Shown: piece by piece, positions 1-7,296 of the stretch | Position numbering within the stretch: position 1 is the first letter of the stretch | Layout: each line of letters begins with the position of its first letter | Assembly (NCBI GenBank): GCA_009928265.1 | Contig: RFPR01000006.1 | Span: 1 to 29,021, forward strand | Source: Pseudomonadota bacterium | GTDB taxonomy: Bacteria; Verrucomicrobiota; Verrucomicrobiia; Chthoniobacterales; UBA6821 | Direction of reading: 5' to 3' | DNA length: 29,021 nt | Notes under the pieces: model-generated | What the model saw: only the letters and a program-made list of their open reading frames with translations | What the model was told of the DNA's origin: nothing | The model's database searches: none | Made by a program: the position numbers and the translations under genes

Positions 1-494
1 TCAGTCACGACGTCCACTTCATCCGGGCCCTCGCCTCGACCGTGATTCACATCAGCGCAGGGACCCTCACCCGCTATGCCGGGGATTACCAATACTACCT
101 CGATAAATCAGGTTCTTCCTCGGAGCGGGATGCCTTGATTGCCCCCGGTGATTACAGACCTGAGGAGCAAGTCGCGGAGGCGGCACCCAGGGAAAAGATG
201 GGCCTTAAGGAGATCAAGGAACTCCGTCGCGCCGAGGCGGAGGCCCGCAAGGCCGCAAACAAGGCTGCCCGCGATGCAAAGAGCCGTCTCACCGCCGTGG
301 AAACCGAGGTCCACACACTGGAGGAGCGTCAAAAAGCACTCGTGACCGAACTCGAGGATCCCGCAACCTTCAGCAACGGAAAGGCATTTTCCCTGAACAG
401 GGAACTTGCCGACCTGCAGGAGCGTTTGGGTAATCTTCTGCAGGAATGGGATCGCCTCTCCGAAAGCATCCCGAATGACACGCCGGAATCATGA
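1..494 (+). CDS. ABC-F family ATPase, C-terminal fragment
   Basis: This gene enters from before the window; the reading frame is open from base 3. The first visible residues, SHDVHFIRALASTVIHI, match the H-loop of the second ATPase domain of ABC-F proteins (Uup/YheS/EttA type), followed by the usual 'G-x-L-x-x-Y-x-G-x-Y-x-x-Y' stretch at the end of that domain. The remaining 100 or so residues are charged and predicted to be coiled coil (runs of E, K, R, A and L), as in the C-terminal extension of Uup/YheS-like members. ABC-F proteins are soluble and act on ribosomes rather than as transporters. Which subfamily this is cannot be told without the missing N-terminal part. The stop codon overlaps the start of the next gene (ATGA), so the two are probably translated together. 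Confidence 0.85.
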   Translation, partial: SHDVHFIRALASTVIHISAGTLTRYAGDYQYYLDKSGSSSERDALIAPGDYRPEEQVAEAAPREKMGLKEIKELRRAEAEARKAANKAARDAKSRLTAVETEVHTLEERQKALVTELEDPATFSNGKAFSLNRELADLQERLGNLLQEWDRLSESIPNDTPES

Positions 495-862
495 TCGACT
501 ATCTCTCAGCACGCATCCGAAGTTTCGGATATGCCATCAAGGGCATCATGACCCTTATTGGGACACAGCCTCATGCCCGCCTGCATCTGCTTGCCACCGT
601 GGTCGTAACCGGAGCCGGAGTATACCTTCACCTACGACGTTGGGAATGGGTGGCCATCCTCCTCTGCATCGGAATGGTCTGGATGGCTGAGGCTCTCAAC
701 ACCGCGATCGAGTTTCTTGCCGATGAGGTTACCCTTGAAAGACGCGATCGCATCGGTAAAGCCAAGGATGTGGCTGCCGGCGGAGTGCTGATTGTGGCGA
801 TCATCTCCGTCGCCGTGGCTGCTTTAGTCTTCCTGAACCATTTTGGATTCCATCTACGCTGA
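491..862 (+). CDS. dgkA: Diacylglycerol/undecaprenol kinase family protein
   Basis: A 123-residue integral membrane protein with about three transmembrane helices, the usual size of the DgkA family. The family signature is clear: AEALNTAIEFLADEV, carrying the catalytic Glu and the E-x-x-N-T-A-x-E pattern, followed by IGKAKDVAAGGVL, the conserved K-D-x-A-A-G stretch. The family phosphorylates diacylglycerol or undecaprenol with ATP in the inner membrane, recycling lipid for envelope synthesis. The sequence does not decide between the two substrates; the arrangement is closer to the undecaprenol-kinase type of Gram-positives than to E. coli DgkA, but that is an impression. The ATG overlaps the stop of the ABC-F gene by four bases. 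It is followed by a convergent gene 33 bases away. Confidence 0.9.
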   Translation: MIDYLSARIRSFGYAIKGIMTLIGTQPHARLHLLATVVVTGAGVYLHLRRWEWVAILLCIGMVWMAEALNTAIEFLADEVTLERRDRIGKAKDVAAGGVLIVAIISVAVAALVFLNHFGFHLR

Positions 863-895
863 AGAGAATTGCCCTTCAGTCTGATAGTATCCTCC

Positions 896-2107
896 TCAGA
901 TTCCCTTCCGCCTGAAGTAAGCAACCTTCACGGGATCCAGTCCCGAAAAGGTTCCGACCAAATCCTTCTCGTGCATTAGGATCCAAGGCTGGGCGTAGTT
1001 AATACCGTTCTTGGTGAAGACCACGTCACCGGCAATGTAAACGGATGAATGGATCACCTTGTTGTGATCATCCAGCAGGAGAACCAGATCACCCGCCAAT
1101 CCCGGCTTGGCCACCTGGTAGTAATTCTCGGAGATAAATCTGGCCGCATACTCATTGTCGCTCATTCGCGGATCGGGAGTAGACCTGAAGAAATTAAGTG
1201 CGGTCCAATGGCAATCGGGCAGGCGATCTTGCCCTGAGGAAGGAGGAAGCGGCGACGTGAACAGTTTTTCCCGGGCGAGTTTAGGAAGCAGATACAGGAT
1301 GCTGACGGAACCCCTCCCGCGAAGCTCATGCTGGGACTCGAACAAAGGTCTGAGATCTTTCAGGAGAACACCCGGCATGGCGAGCGCCCAATAGTTCAGT
1401 GGCTTATCGATGTCGGAATCGGGTCTTACTAAGAGACTCATGAAGACGGCGCGCTGGCTGGTGAGATTGCGAAGAAAATCGCGTCGCTCTTCCTGAGAGG
1501 AAAGCTGGGAAAGCACGATCTCAGGATCGCTGAAATAAGTGTATCCGTTGCGTCGGTAGCAAAGTTTCCTCATGAATGGAAGAACCCGGCCTGAGAGGGC
1601 CGAATCATTCCCAAAAAAGGATCCCGGATCATTCCCCGGAACATAATAAGGAATCGACTGGAAGCGGTTACCGGGAATCGAAGCAAGAGACCTGTAGAGA
1701 GAGGCCCTCACCTCGGGCTTGATTCCCAGGAGTTGGGCAGCATCGGGCCTGATCACCAAACCGTTCAACGACTGGACACGGCAATCCTTCAATAGATGAT
1801 CCGCATCATTCTCGCTTAATCCTGCCGAAACCATCATGGCTCGCACCGCCAGATCCGACATGGTGCCGAAATTCCAGAAAGGCCCCTCAGCGGTTACACT
1901 CTCAAAACCGGAGTATTCCGCAGGCTGTTCCAGGCGGATGTCCCAGGTCTGAAGATCCCCCCAGGGCCCGGAAGAAATTTCAGGCGGTGTTCCGTTATTT
2001 TTTTGATTCCACCATGAATCGACAAAATGAACGGCCAAGCCGGTTAGAAGCGATAGGATAAGGGCAGGAAGAATGACTCTCTTTTGGAGGGTGAAGGGAA
2101 AAGGCAT
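896..2107 (-). CDS. Exported hypothetical protein, possible NlpC/P60-type fold
   Basis: A 403-residue protein with one N-terminal hydrophobic segment (about residues 10-28) that fits a signal anchor or uncleaved signal peptide. I do not recognise the N-terminal 280 residues. The C-terminal part is suggestive of a divergent NlpC/P60 cysteine hydrolase: a Cys at 299 starting a helix (DCHWTALNFF), the stretch AGDLVLLLDDHNKVIHSSVYIAGDVV split by a turn with His353 in the second strand, and a polar Asn at 368. In NlpC/P60 proteins a Cys at a helix start, a His on the following strand and a third polar residue form the active site. This is inference from pattern only; the family normally acts on cell-wall peptides. 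It stands alone, convergent with dgkA and divergent from tRNA-Ser. Confidence 0.6.
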   Translation of the reverse strand: MPFPFTLQKRVILPALILSLLTGLAVHFVDSWWNQKNNGTPPEISSGPWGDLQTWDIRLEQPAEYSGFESVTAEGPFWNFGTMSDLAVRAMMVSAGLSENDADHLLKDCRVQSLNGLVIRPDAAQLLGIKPEVRASLYRSLASIPGNRFQSIPYYVPGNDPGSFFGNDSALSGRVLPFMRKLCYRRNGYTYFSDPEIVLSQLSSQEERRDFLRNLTSQRAVFMSLLVRPDSDIDKPLNYWALAMPGVLLKDLRPLFESQHELRGRGSVSILYLLPKLAREKLFTSPLPPSSGQDRLPDCHWTALNFFRSTPDPRMSDNEYAARFISENYYQVAKPGLAGDLVLLLDDHNKVIHSSVYIAGDVVFTKNGINYAQPWILMHEKDLVGTFSGLDPVKVAYFRRKGI

Positions 2108-2306
2108 GTCGTGCGGCGCTAGAACAAAAAAACGATAATGATCAGGACTGTCGATGGGGGCGCCGCAGAGCCTGAAAGGAATTCCTTTTTACCATTAGCC
2201 CCGCAATTTTTCAGCAGGTTTCTCAAAAGTTCTCCAAAGAAACTGCGCTATCAACTGTTTCGGATTGACCCGAATCCGTGCCTTCAGCATGGTAAAAAAT
2301 GAAACT
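2108..2306. promoter_or_regulatory. Intergenic region with weak candidate tRNA promoter
   Basis: This 199-base gap separates two divergent transcripts. A possible -35 element TTGACC lies at 2265-2270. Seventeen bases later CATGGT (2288-2293) could act as a poor -10, placing initiation shortly before the tRNA at 2307. The -10 match is weak, so the assignment is tentative. I see nothing else of note here beyond A/T runs near 2186-2215. Confidence 0.3.
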
Positions 2307-2397
2307 GGTGAGGTGGCTGAGTGGTCGAAAGCAGCGCTTTGCTAAAGCGCCGTACTCCAAAAGGGTACCGAGGGTTCGAATCCCTCCCTCACCGCCA
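2307..2397 (+). tRNA. tRNA-Ser (anticodon GCU)
   Basis: The sequence folds as a class II tRNA with a long variable arm. The acceptor stem pairs GGTGAGG (2307-2313) with CCTCACC (2387-2393), followed by discriminator G2394 and an encoded CCA (2395-2397). The D-arm carries GGCTGAGTGGTC. The anticodon loop has GCT at 2341-2343 within a long stem (AGCGCTTT / AAAGCGC), giving serine for AGC/AGU codons. The T-arm is GGGTTCGAATCCC. A long variable arm is characteristic of serine tRNAs. Part of the 3' end is repeated downstream (see the repeat at 2556). Confidence 0.97.
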
Positions 2398-2403
2398 GTT
2401 TCT
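2379..2403 (+). repeat. 25-bp direct repeat, copy 1 (tRNA-Ser 3' end)
   Basis: This segment covers the 3' half of the T-arm, the acceptor strand, CCA and six further bases of tRNA-Ser. It is identical over 25 bases to 2556-2580. Confidence 0.9.
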
Positions 2404-2601
2404 CTTCAACTCAGCCCGCTTCATTTAAGAAAAAAAACCCGATCCTGGAGTATGTCTTCCCGGAGGGATGAGAACACGGTTCGACTGGCATGCCGCGATC
2501 AGCGGCACTTCGAGCTGAGCGCAGCCATTAACCAGAGCCTCGCCTTGGCGGGGATAATCCCTCCCTCACCGCCAGTTTCTGACTTCCAGAGTGGGGTATG
2601 A
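2398..2601. other. Non-coding stretch between tRNA-Ser and thrB, bounded by the tRNA-end repeat
   Basis: No convincing gene is present. The stretch holds an A-rich run (2429-2439), a perfect stem of six with a five-base loop at 2491-2507 (TGCCGC/GCGGCA), and a second hairpin at 2538-2553 (CCTCGCC/GGCGGGG) directly before the second copy of the tRNA 3' end. Neither hairpin is followed by a T-run, so they are not obvious terminators. An open frame runs through the tRNA and this stretch but is best read as an accident of the tRNA sequence. Confidence 0.6.
2556..2580 (+). repeat. 25-bp direct repeat, copy 2 (displaced tRNA-Ser 3' end)
   Basis: Identical over 25 bases to the 3' end of tRNA-Ser including its CCA and the next six bases. 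Just upstream GGGATAATCCC replaces the T-arm GGGTTCGAATCCC, so the rest of the tRNA is not present. Such displaced tRNA ends are the classic trace of integration at a tRNA gene (attL/attR), but no integrase lies between the copies, only 152 bases. A local duplication or remains of a decayed second tRNA are equally possible. Confidence 0.8.
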
Positions 2602-3492
2602 ATGAGGGAGCATGATCAAGACATGGCGCTAAAATCTCCTCATTCTTCCATTAGGGTCTCCGTTCCCGGTACCTCGGCCAATGTGGGCCCTGGTTTTGAC
2701 TCCTTCGGGATCGCCCTTGGTCTTGCCAATCAGGTCACGGTTTCCCTCAAAAGACCTGTCACCCCTCACCCTGCGATCGTGCTGGAGGCGGCGGATAGCT
2801 TCTTTCTCGGCAGCGGGCTGACGCCGTTTGATTTCTCGTGGAAAATCACCGGAAAAGTTCCCCAGGCCCGCGGACTGGGTAGCAGCGTGACGGTACGCCT
2901 GGGTGTCCTGATCGGATTGAATGCCCTCGCCGGAAAACCCCTTTCACGGAATGGCCTTTTCCGCCTCTGCAGCGAACTGGAGGGTCATCCCGACAACGCC
3001 GCTCCGGCAGTCTACGGTGGATTCACCATCGCACGCTCCCATCTCGATCCGGTCCGTTTCGCGGTCGCTTCCACGCTCCGCTTCGTCCTGCTGATACCCG
3101 ACTTTGAGGTCGCAACCCCGGCCGCCCGGAAAGTGATGCCCAAATCGATCGGTATTACCGAATCGGCATCCAATGCGGCGGATGCCGCCGTGATTGCGGC
3201 CGCATTCGCAACCCGGAACTACAAACTCCTGCGCGGGGCCTTCGGCGATCGGCTTCATCAGCCTTTCCGCGCCCCGTTAGTCCCCTTTCTCCACCAGGTG
3301 ATCCGAGCCGGGGAAGAGGCCGGAGCCATCGGGGGTTGGTTAAGCGGTTCGGGCTCCACCATCTGCTGCCTGTCACCCGATGCGAAATCCTCCATAAAAA
3401 TCGCCTCCGCCATGCGCTCCCAAGCATCCAAGGGGTCGACGGTCATGATCTGCAGTCCCGACAACAAGGGAGCCTTCGTCACGAAGTCCTGA
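2602..3492 (+). CDS. thrB: Homoserine kinase
   Basis: A 296-residue GHMP-family kinase, typical in length for ThrB, that phosphorylates homoserine with ATP on the way to threonine in the cytoplasm. Three family motifs are present: SVPGTSANVGPGFDSFGIAL near the N terminus, the ATP-binding loop PQARGLGSSVTV, and the glycine-rich GGWLSGSGSTICCL near the C terminus. EGHPDNAAPAVYGG is the conserved substrate-region block of homoserine kinases. The start is uncertain: ATG at 2602 has GTGGGG just upstream, while ATG at 2623 (MALKSP) has GAGGGAG 12 bases before it; the longer form is given. lpxK follows after six bases in the same direction, so they are probably co-transcribed. Aspartate-semialdehyde dehydrogenase of the same pathway lies elsewhere in the window (18,025-19,056). 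Confidence 0.93.
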   Translation: MREHDQDMALKSPHSSIRVSVPGTSANVGPGFDSFGIALGLANQVTVSLKRPVTPHPAIVLEAADSFFLGSGLTPFDFSWKITGKVPQARGLGSSVTVRLGVLIGLNALAGKPLSRNGLFRLCSELEGHPDNAAPAVYGGFTIARSHLDPVRFAVASTLRFVLLIPDFEVATPAARKVMPKSIGITESASNAADAAVIAAAFATRNYKLLRGAFGDRLHQPFRAPLVPFLHQVIRAGEEAGAIGGWLSGSGSTICCLSPDAKSSIKIASAMRSQASKGSTVMICSPDNKGAFVTKS

Positions 3493-3498
3493 TCCGAG

Positions 3499-4710
3499 AT
3501 GCGGCGACTTCTCGACAGCCTGGAGCAGTTCGCTGTCGACGTCATTCTGGGACGCCGGGCCGGCAAGCGCGCGGGGGCCCTGAGGGCTCTACTTCTCCTG
3601 CTCTCCTTTTTGTACAGGGGCATTGTATTGAGCCGCGTCTCCTTCTTCCGCTCCAACATCTTCCGCTCCCACCGCATCGGTTGTCCCGTTGTCAGCGTCG
3701 GTAATCTGACCGTCGGCGGCACGGGAAAAACACCCGTCGTCGAGAAGCTTGCCCGGGATCTGGCGGGTCGGGGAAGGAAAGTCGCCATCCTGAGCCGCGG
3801 CTACAAGAGCGTGAAGCGACGCGGTCAGGCGGCTGCCGGGACATCAGCCCGAGTCGTCACCGAAGGGGGCGCACTCCTGCTCGACTCCAAGGCGGCCGGG
3901 GACGAGCCGTTCATGTTGGCAAAGAATCTGCGCGGCGTAGCCGTCGTCGTCGACAAGGACCGGGTGGAGTGCGGACGCCATGCCGTGAACAGGCTCGGGA
4001 GCGACCTGCTGATTCTGGACGACGGCCTGCAGTACCTGAAACTTCACCGCCGTCATGACATCGTGCTGATCGACCGTGAGGCACCCTTTGGCAACGAATA
4101 CCTGCTGCCACGCGGCACCCTGCGTGAGCCACCACCTCAACTGCGCCGAGCCACCCATATTCTCATTACCAAATGCGATGGTAGCGATCTCTCGGCCCTG
4201 CATGAACGCATCAGAAAATACAACAGGACCGCGCCGATCATCGAATGCCGCCACCGTCCGGTCGAACTTCAGGACCTCTCCAATGGCGATATCATCCCTC
4301 TCGAGTCGCTCCAGGGACTCCGCGCGGGAGCCCTCTCCGCGATCGCCTCGCCCGAAAGCTTCGAGCAGGGACTTCGGCGGCTGGGTGTGCAACTCGAGCT
4401 GACCCAGAGCTTTGCCGACCACCATCGCTATTCGCGCCGTGAGATCGACCGCTTCCTGAAGCGCTGCGCTCGTCGTGGAGTCTCCTGCGTGCTCACCACG
4501 GAGAAGGATGCCGTCCGCATGCCGCGACTTCTGAATCAGGAACTGCCAATCCGATATCTCCGGATCGAGATCGAAATCCTGAAGGGGCAGGAACACTGGG
4601 AAAGAATGATCGCAGGGCTGATCGCCCCACCCCACCCAGTGATTGCAGATCTGGAGACCTCGCCCGATCGCTCCGAACTTCCCTCCTGCGCTTCCGCTGC
4701 TGCGATTTAA
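3499..4710 (+). CDS. lpxK: Tetraacyldisaccharide 4'-kinase
   Basis: LpxK adds the 4'-phosphate to the lipid A disaccharide precursor at the cytoplasmic face of the inner membrane; its presence implies an outer membrane with lipid A. The N-terminal hydrophobic helix (about residues 28-46) is the membrane anchor typical of the family. It is followed by the P-loop GNLTVGGTGKTP (residues 69-79) and the conserved ILSRGYK block. ILDDGLQYLKLHRRHDIVLIDRE is the DDG(L/F)QH-type catalytic region, here with Tyr where many members have His. GNEYLLPRGTLREP is also diagnostic. At 403 residues it is longer than most LpxK proteins; the extra length is mainly a C-terminal tail ending in EDLETSPDRSELPSCAS-like polar sequence (about the last 25 residues). 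Second gene of a thrB-lpxK pair, convergent with the next gene, whose stop codon is three bases away. Confidence 0.95.
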   Translation: MRRLLDSLEQFAVDVILGRRAGKRAGALRALLLLLSFLYRGIVLSRVSFFRSNIFRSHRIGCPVVSVGNLTVGGTGKTPVVEKLARDLAGRGRKVAILSRGYKSVKRRGQAAAGTSARVVTEGGALLLDSKAAGDEPFMLAKNLRGVAVVVDKDRVECGRHAVNRLGSDLLILDDGLQYLKLHRRHDIVLIDREAPFGNEYLLPRGTLREPPPQLRRATHILITKCDGSDLSALHERIRKYNRTAPIIECRHRPVELQDLSNGDIIPLESLQGLRAGALSAIASPESFEQGLRRLGVQLELTQSFADHHRYSRREIDRFLKRCARRGVSCVLTTEKDAVRMPRLLNQELPIRYLRIEIEILKGQEHWERMIAGLIAPPHPVIADLETSPDRSELPSCASAAAI

Positions 4711-4735
4711 TCGCTAGTGGCCATCGCTAGTGGCC
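4710..4735. repeat. 13-bp perfect tandem duplication at convergent gene ends
   Basis: ATCGCTAGTGGCC occurs twice head to tail (4710-4722 and 4723-4735). The duplication sits at the last codons of the minus-strand gene and touches the lpxK stop codon at 4708-4710. See findings for its effect on the reading frame. Confidence 0.9.
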
Positions 4736-6051
4736 GAGTCGGAAGATGCCGTCACAGGCGTCATCACCGCAACACTCATCCCGTGCAGGATCTTTTTGTC
4801 TGCGGGACAGACTGTGGCCAGAACCCCGCCAAGCGTCGCCTTGTTCTCGGAGACAAAGAAATAGGGGCTGAGTCGCGCTTTCCCCTTCATCGTCATGAGT
4901 GCCCCCTCCTCCCCGTAGTAGGACTGGTCGGTGAGCACCGAGTGACGGAACACCTGCAGGATGTGGGGATGAGAAGAAAACTCCGCCAGAGCATTTTCGA
5001 TCGCCTCCACCCATTCCTTGGCGGAGAGGTCTGATCCGAGTCGGACTCCCCTTGCCCCCCAGGCCCTTCCATCGAAGCCGCTAATCTTGATGATAAGATC
5101 ACGTTCCTTCTGGCTGAATCGTGCCATCTCCTTCCAGTCCTGGATCTCGAGGCGAGGATAGACGGCATTGGGAGGAAGCGGCGACGGATCGAGGATCCAA
5201 GTGTAGGGAAACCATTTGCGCAGGGACTCGACGCCCCGATCCCCGAGTTGGCGGAGCCAGAACTCCCTGAGCGTCGGCATCCAGAAAAGCGCCATCCAGA
5301 GTTTCTCCTCGAGTTGCGCTTTCGGCGGCGGGGTGATGGAAACCTTCGATGCCATGGCATCGCGGAAGAGCTCCCCTGCGCAGGGAACATTCTCCAGATC
5401 GAACATCTCGAAGAAGCGGTAGACATTCCCGCTCCATGAATCCCGGGGCAATGCATCGGAGACACTCCAACGTTTCTCTCCTCTCATTTTGGAGAGGTGG
5501 GACGAAAGCCATTCCATCTCGGGGCGATAGGTGGCCGCTTCTTCAGAAACCACAATCTCTCCCTCGGGAAGGATCGATGAGAATCCCTCAAGCATGCCGG
5601 AAGCCCCACCCAGCACCTCGAATCCAAGGGAGGAGTAGGTCTTGTTCAGCCAGGCGGTGAGGCCGATCCCCCCGGGAATCTGGTCGAGCTCGCAAATGGA
5701 AAAACCCTCCTCCGTGAGGATCAGGTCAGGACGGATCACTGCCGCGGTCTGTCCCTTGAAGGCCTCATCCCTGCCGAGCACCACCACATGATCGGGTTTT
5801 CCACGGTCCAGCAGTGAGGCGATCCATGAGGGCTGCTTCCCCTGGACGCTTTGCCGGTAGAGCATATCGCACGCCTGATTGAACTGCATGAGGCGGTGCC
5901 CCATCGTTTCGAGTTCCCGGATCAGTTTCGGATCCAGACGATATGGTTCCGGAGCCCAACGCCACGTTTTCCCCCCGAAGAGTTCGCTTTCCGGAAAACG
6001 GGAAAGTATTTCCGAGAGGGGGACGGGTGCCTGTTGCGCGGAAAGACTCAC
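4714..6051 (-). CDS. Conserved hypothetical protein, ATP-grasp-like features
   Basis: A 445-residue soluble protein that I do not recognise with certainty. Two blocks recall the circularly permuted ATP-grasp ligases: RPDLILTEEGFSICELDQIPGG (about residues 107-128), like the region where these proteins read a bound substrate or nucleotide, and DLIIKISGFDGRAWGARGV (about 318-336), like the ATP-binding strand-Lys-Gly-rich loop (K322, G325, G332, G335). Later acidic and polar residues around 355-400 (QVFRHSV, the Y-Y-G-E-E stretch) could supply the metal site. No signal peptide or membrane segment. It starts with GTG at 6051, overlapping the ruvA stop by four bases (GTGA), so it is translated with ruvA. 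There is no known partner of RuvA of this type; the job is unknown. Confidence 0.6.
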   Translation of the reverse strand: MSLSAQQAPVPLSEILSRFPESELFGGKTWRWAPEPYRLDPKLIRELETMGHRLMQFNQACDMLYRQSVQGKQPSWIASLLDRGKPDHVVVLGRDEAFKGQTAAVIRPDLILTEEGFSICELDQIPGGIGLTAWLNKTYSSLGFEVLGGASGMLEGFSSILPEGEIVVSEEAATYRPEMEWLSSHLSKMRGEKRWSVSDALPRDSWSGNVYRFFEMFDLENVPCAGELFRDAMASKVSITPPPKAQLEEKLWMALFWMPTLREFWLRQLGDRGVESLRKWFPYTWILDPSPLPPNAVYPRLEIQDWKEMARFSQKERDLIIKISGFDGRAWGARGVRLGSDLSAKEWVEAIENALAEFSSHPHILQVFRHSVLTDQSYYGEEGALMTMKGKARLSPYFFVSENKATLGGVLATVCPADKKILHGMSVAVMTPVTASSDSATSDGH

Positions 6052-6656
6052 GAGAGCAGGCGCTTGAGGGCCTCTCGGACGACATCCTCCGCGGAGGAAT
6101 CGGCGGAAAGGGAGGAGAGGACAGCCTTCACCGCCTTGTGTGCCTCCACCTGCTTGTAACCGAGGGAGATCAGTGCGAGAACGGCATCGTGGAGATGGCG
6201 CTCGATACCGTCAGGGGCATTCTTCTGGCTGGCAGCCTCCCACTCGGCGGCAACTCCCAACTTGTCCTTGAGCTCCAGGACGACACGCTCTGCCGTCTTC
6301 TTCCCAACCCCGGAGATTTTGGAAATGGTCGTGATGTCAGAAGTAACCACCGCTGCCTTGAACTGTTCCACCTCCATGCCGCTGAGAATGGCCAATGCAA
6401 TCTTCGGACCGACACCCGATACGTGAGCGAGCAACAACCGGAACAGATCGCGCTCTCCGGTCGAGGAGAAGCCGTAGAGCAACTGGGCATCCTCGCGGAC
6501 ATGGTGATGAGTCAGAACTCGAACCCGGGCACCCAACTCGGAGAGCTTGTTGTAGCTCGAGAGGGGTATGAGAATCTGGTAGCCGATACCGCCGGCATTA
6601 ACGACGATCTGGTTAGGTAGAACCTCTTCGAGAACCCCTTCGACAAACATGATCAT
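6048..6656 (-). CDS. ruvA: Holliday junction branch migration protein RuvA
   Basis: RuvA binds Holliday junctions and recruits the RuvB motor during recombinational repair. The chosen start (ATG at 6656, with AAAGGGGAT six to seven bases upstream) gives 202 residues, the normal RuvA size; a longer in-frame extension upstream to 6758 is unlikely because it would overlap the divergent gene. The N-terminal OB fold begins MFVEGVLEEV. The two helix-hairpin-helix motifs are clear: HVSGVGPKIALAILSGM and SKISGVGKKTAERVVLELKDKL. The C-terminal domain III (ALISLGYKQVEAHKAVKAV), which contacts RuvB, is intact. Neither ruvB nor ruvC is next to it; the downstream partner is an unrelated ATP-grasp-like gene overlapping by four bases. 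Confidence 0.95.
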   Translation of the reverse strand: MIMFVEGVLEEVLPNQIVVNAGGIGYQILIPLSSYNKLSELGARVRVLTHHHVREDAQLLYGFSSTGERDLFRLLLAHVSGVGPKIALAILSGMEVEQFKAAVVTSDITTISKISGVGKKTAERVVLELKDKLGVAAEWEAASQKNAPDGIERHLHDAVLALISLGYKQVEAHKAVKAVLSSLSADSSAEDVVREALKRLLS

Positions 6657-6699
6657 GACGATCCCCTTTCTAGACTGGAGAACCCCCAAAGGCCAGCGG

Positions 6700-7296
6700 A
6701 TGTCATGGTTGATGACATTCTTTCTGGCGACACTGTTTCTCCCGTCTTCCATTCTCAAGGCCGTCGGAACCGTAGATTCATTGATGCTACTTGGCCCCGC
6801 CTCGGAAAGAGCCCCAGTGGAACGATTCCTTCCAGGATCCCGCCGGACAATCCTCTACCCAGCAACTGTGGATTCCTACGGATCGACCCGATCCGCCCGC
6901 ACTCCCGGAAAAGGAGGATGGGATCGCGTGATTGCCGAATCCCTGGACCGATCGGCTCTTCTCCTGAGCACCACGGATCCCCTGCTGGTTCGCGATTCCA
7001 AGGGTGTGCTGCAGATGGCGGTACTCAGCGCAGACTCGCCATTGCTTGCCACCGCTGTCCTGACCAAAGGGTTCCTCACCAGGTTCAGCGCCCTTTTCGG
7101 ACCCGAACTCCTCATCACCATTCCCGCTCGGAATAAGGTCTACGTTTTCCCGAAACTCGCCAACCGCATCCCTGAGATGAGTGGGACGATCCGTGACGAT
7201 TATCTGATCTCACCGATGCCGGTTTCAACCGAACTCTTTGAACTCTCCAAGAGCGGACTCAAGACCGTCGGAACCATCGACCCCGATGAGCGTTAA
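6700..7296 (+). CDS. Exported protein, DUF1444-like
   Basis: About 198 residues with an N-terminal hydrophobic stretch (TFFLATLFLPSSILKAVG) that looks like a signal peptide. ATG at 6700 is preferred over the upstream in-frame ATG at 6649, which would lie inside ruvA; ATG at 6712 is a further option. The SD is weak (AAAGG at 6688-6692, seven bases before the start). The second half, with FGPELLITIPARNKVYVFPKLA and then DDYLISPMPVSTELFELSKSGL, resembles the end of DUF1444 proteins, where a 'leva-phe-pro' strand pair precedes a P-x-P-x-S-x-x-L-F helix. This is a weak resemblance from memory. Its end overlaps the start of the phosphoribosyltransferase gene by 11 bases, so the three genes 6700-8223 are probably one operon. 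Confidence 0.6.
   Translation: MSWLMTFFLATLFLPSSILKAVGTVDSLMLLGPASERAPVERFLPGSRRTILYPATVDSYGSTRSARTPGKGGWDRVIAESLDRSALLLSTTDPLLVRDSKGVLQMAVLSADSPLLATAVLTKGFLTRFSALFGPELLITIPARNKVYVFPKLANRIPEMSGTIRDDYLISPMPVSTELFELSKSGLKTVGTIDPDER

Noticed and set aside
2299..2601. Open frame of 100 codons over tRNA-Ser and the following stretch
   Set aside because: It translates the tRNA itself and gives the typical 'RVRIPPSPP' nonsense of a tRNA read as protein; no SD and no family.
3844..4635. 263-codon minus-strand frame inside lpxK
   Set aside because: Antisense shadow of a clear lpxK gene in GC-rich DNA; no recognisable domain.
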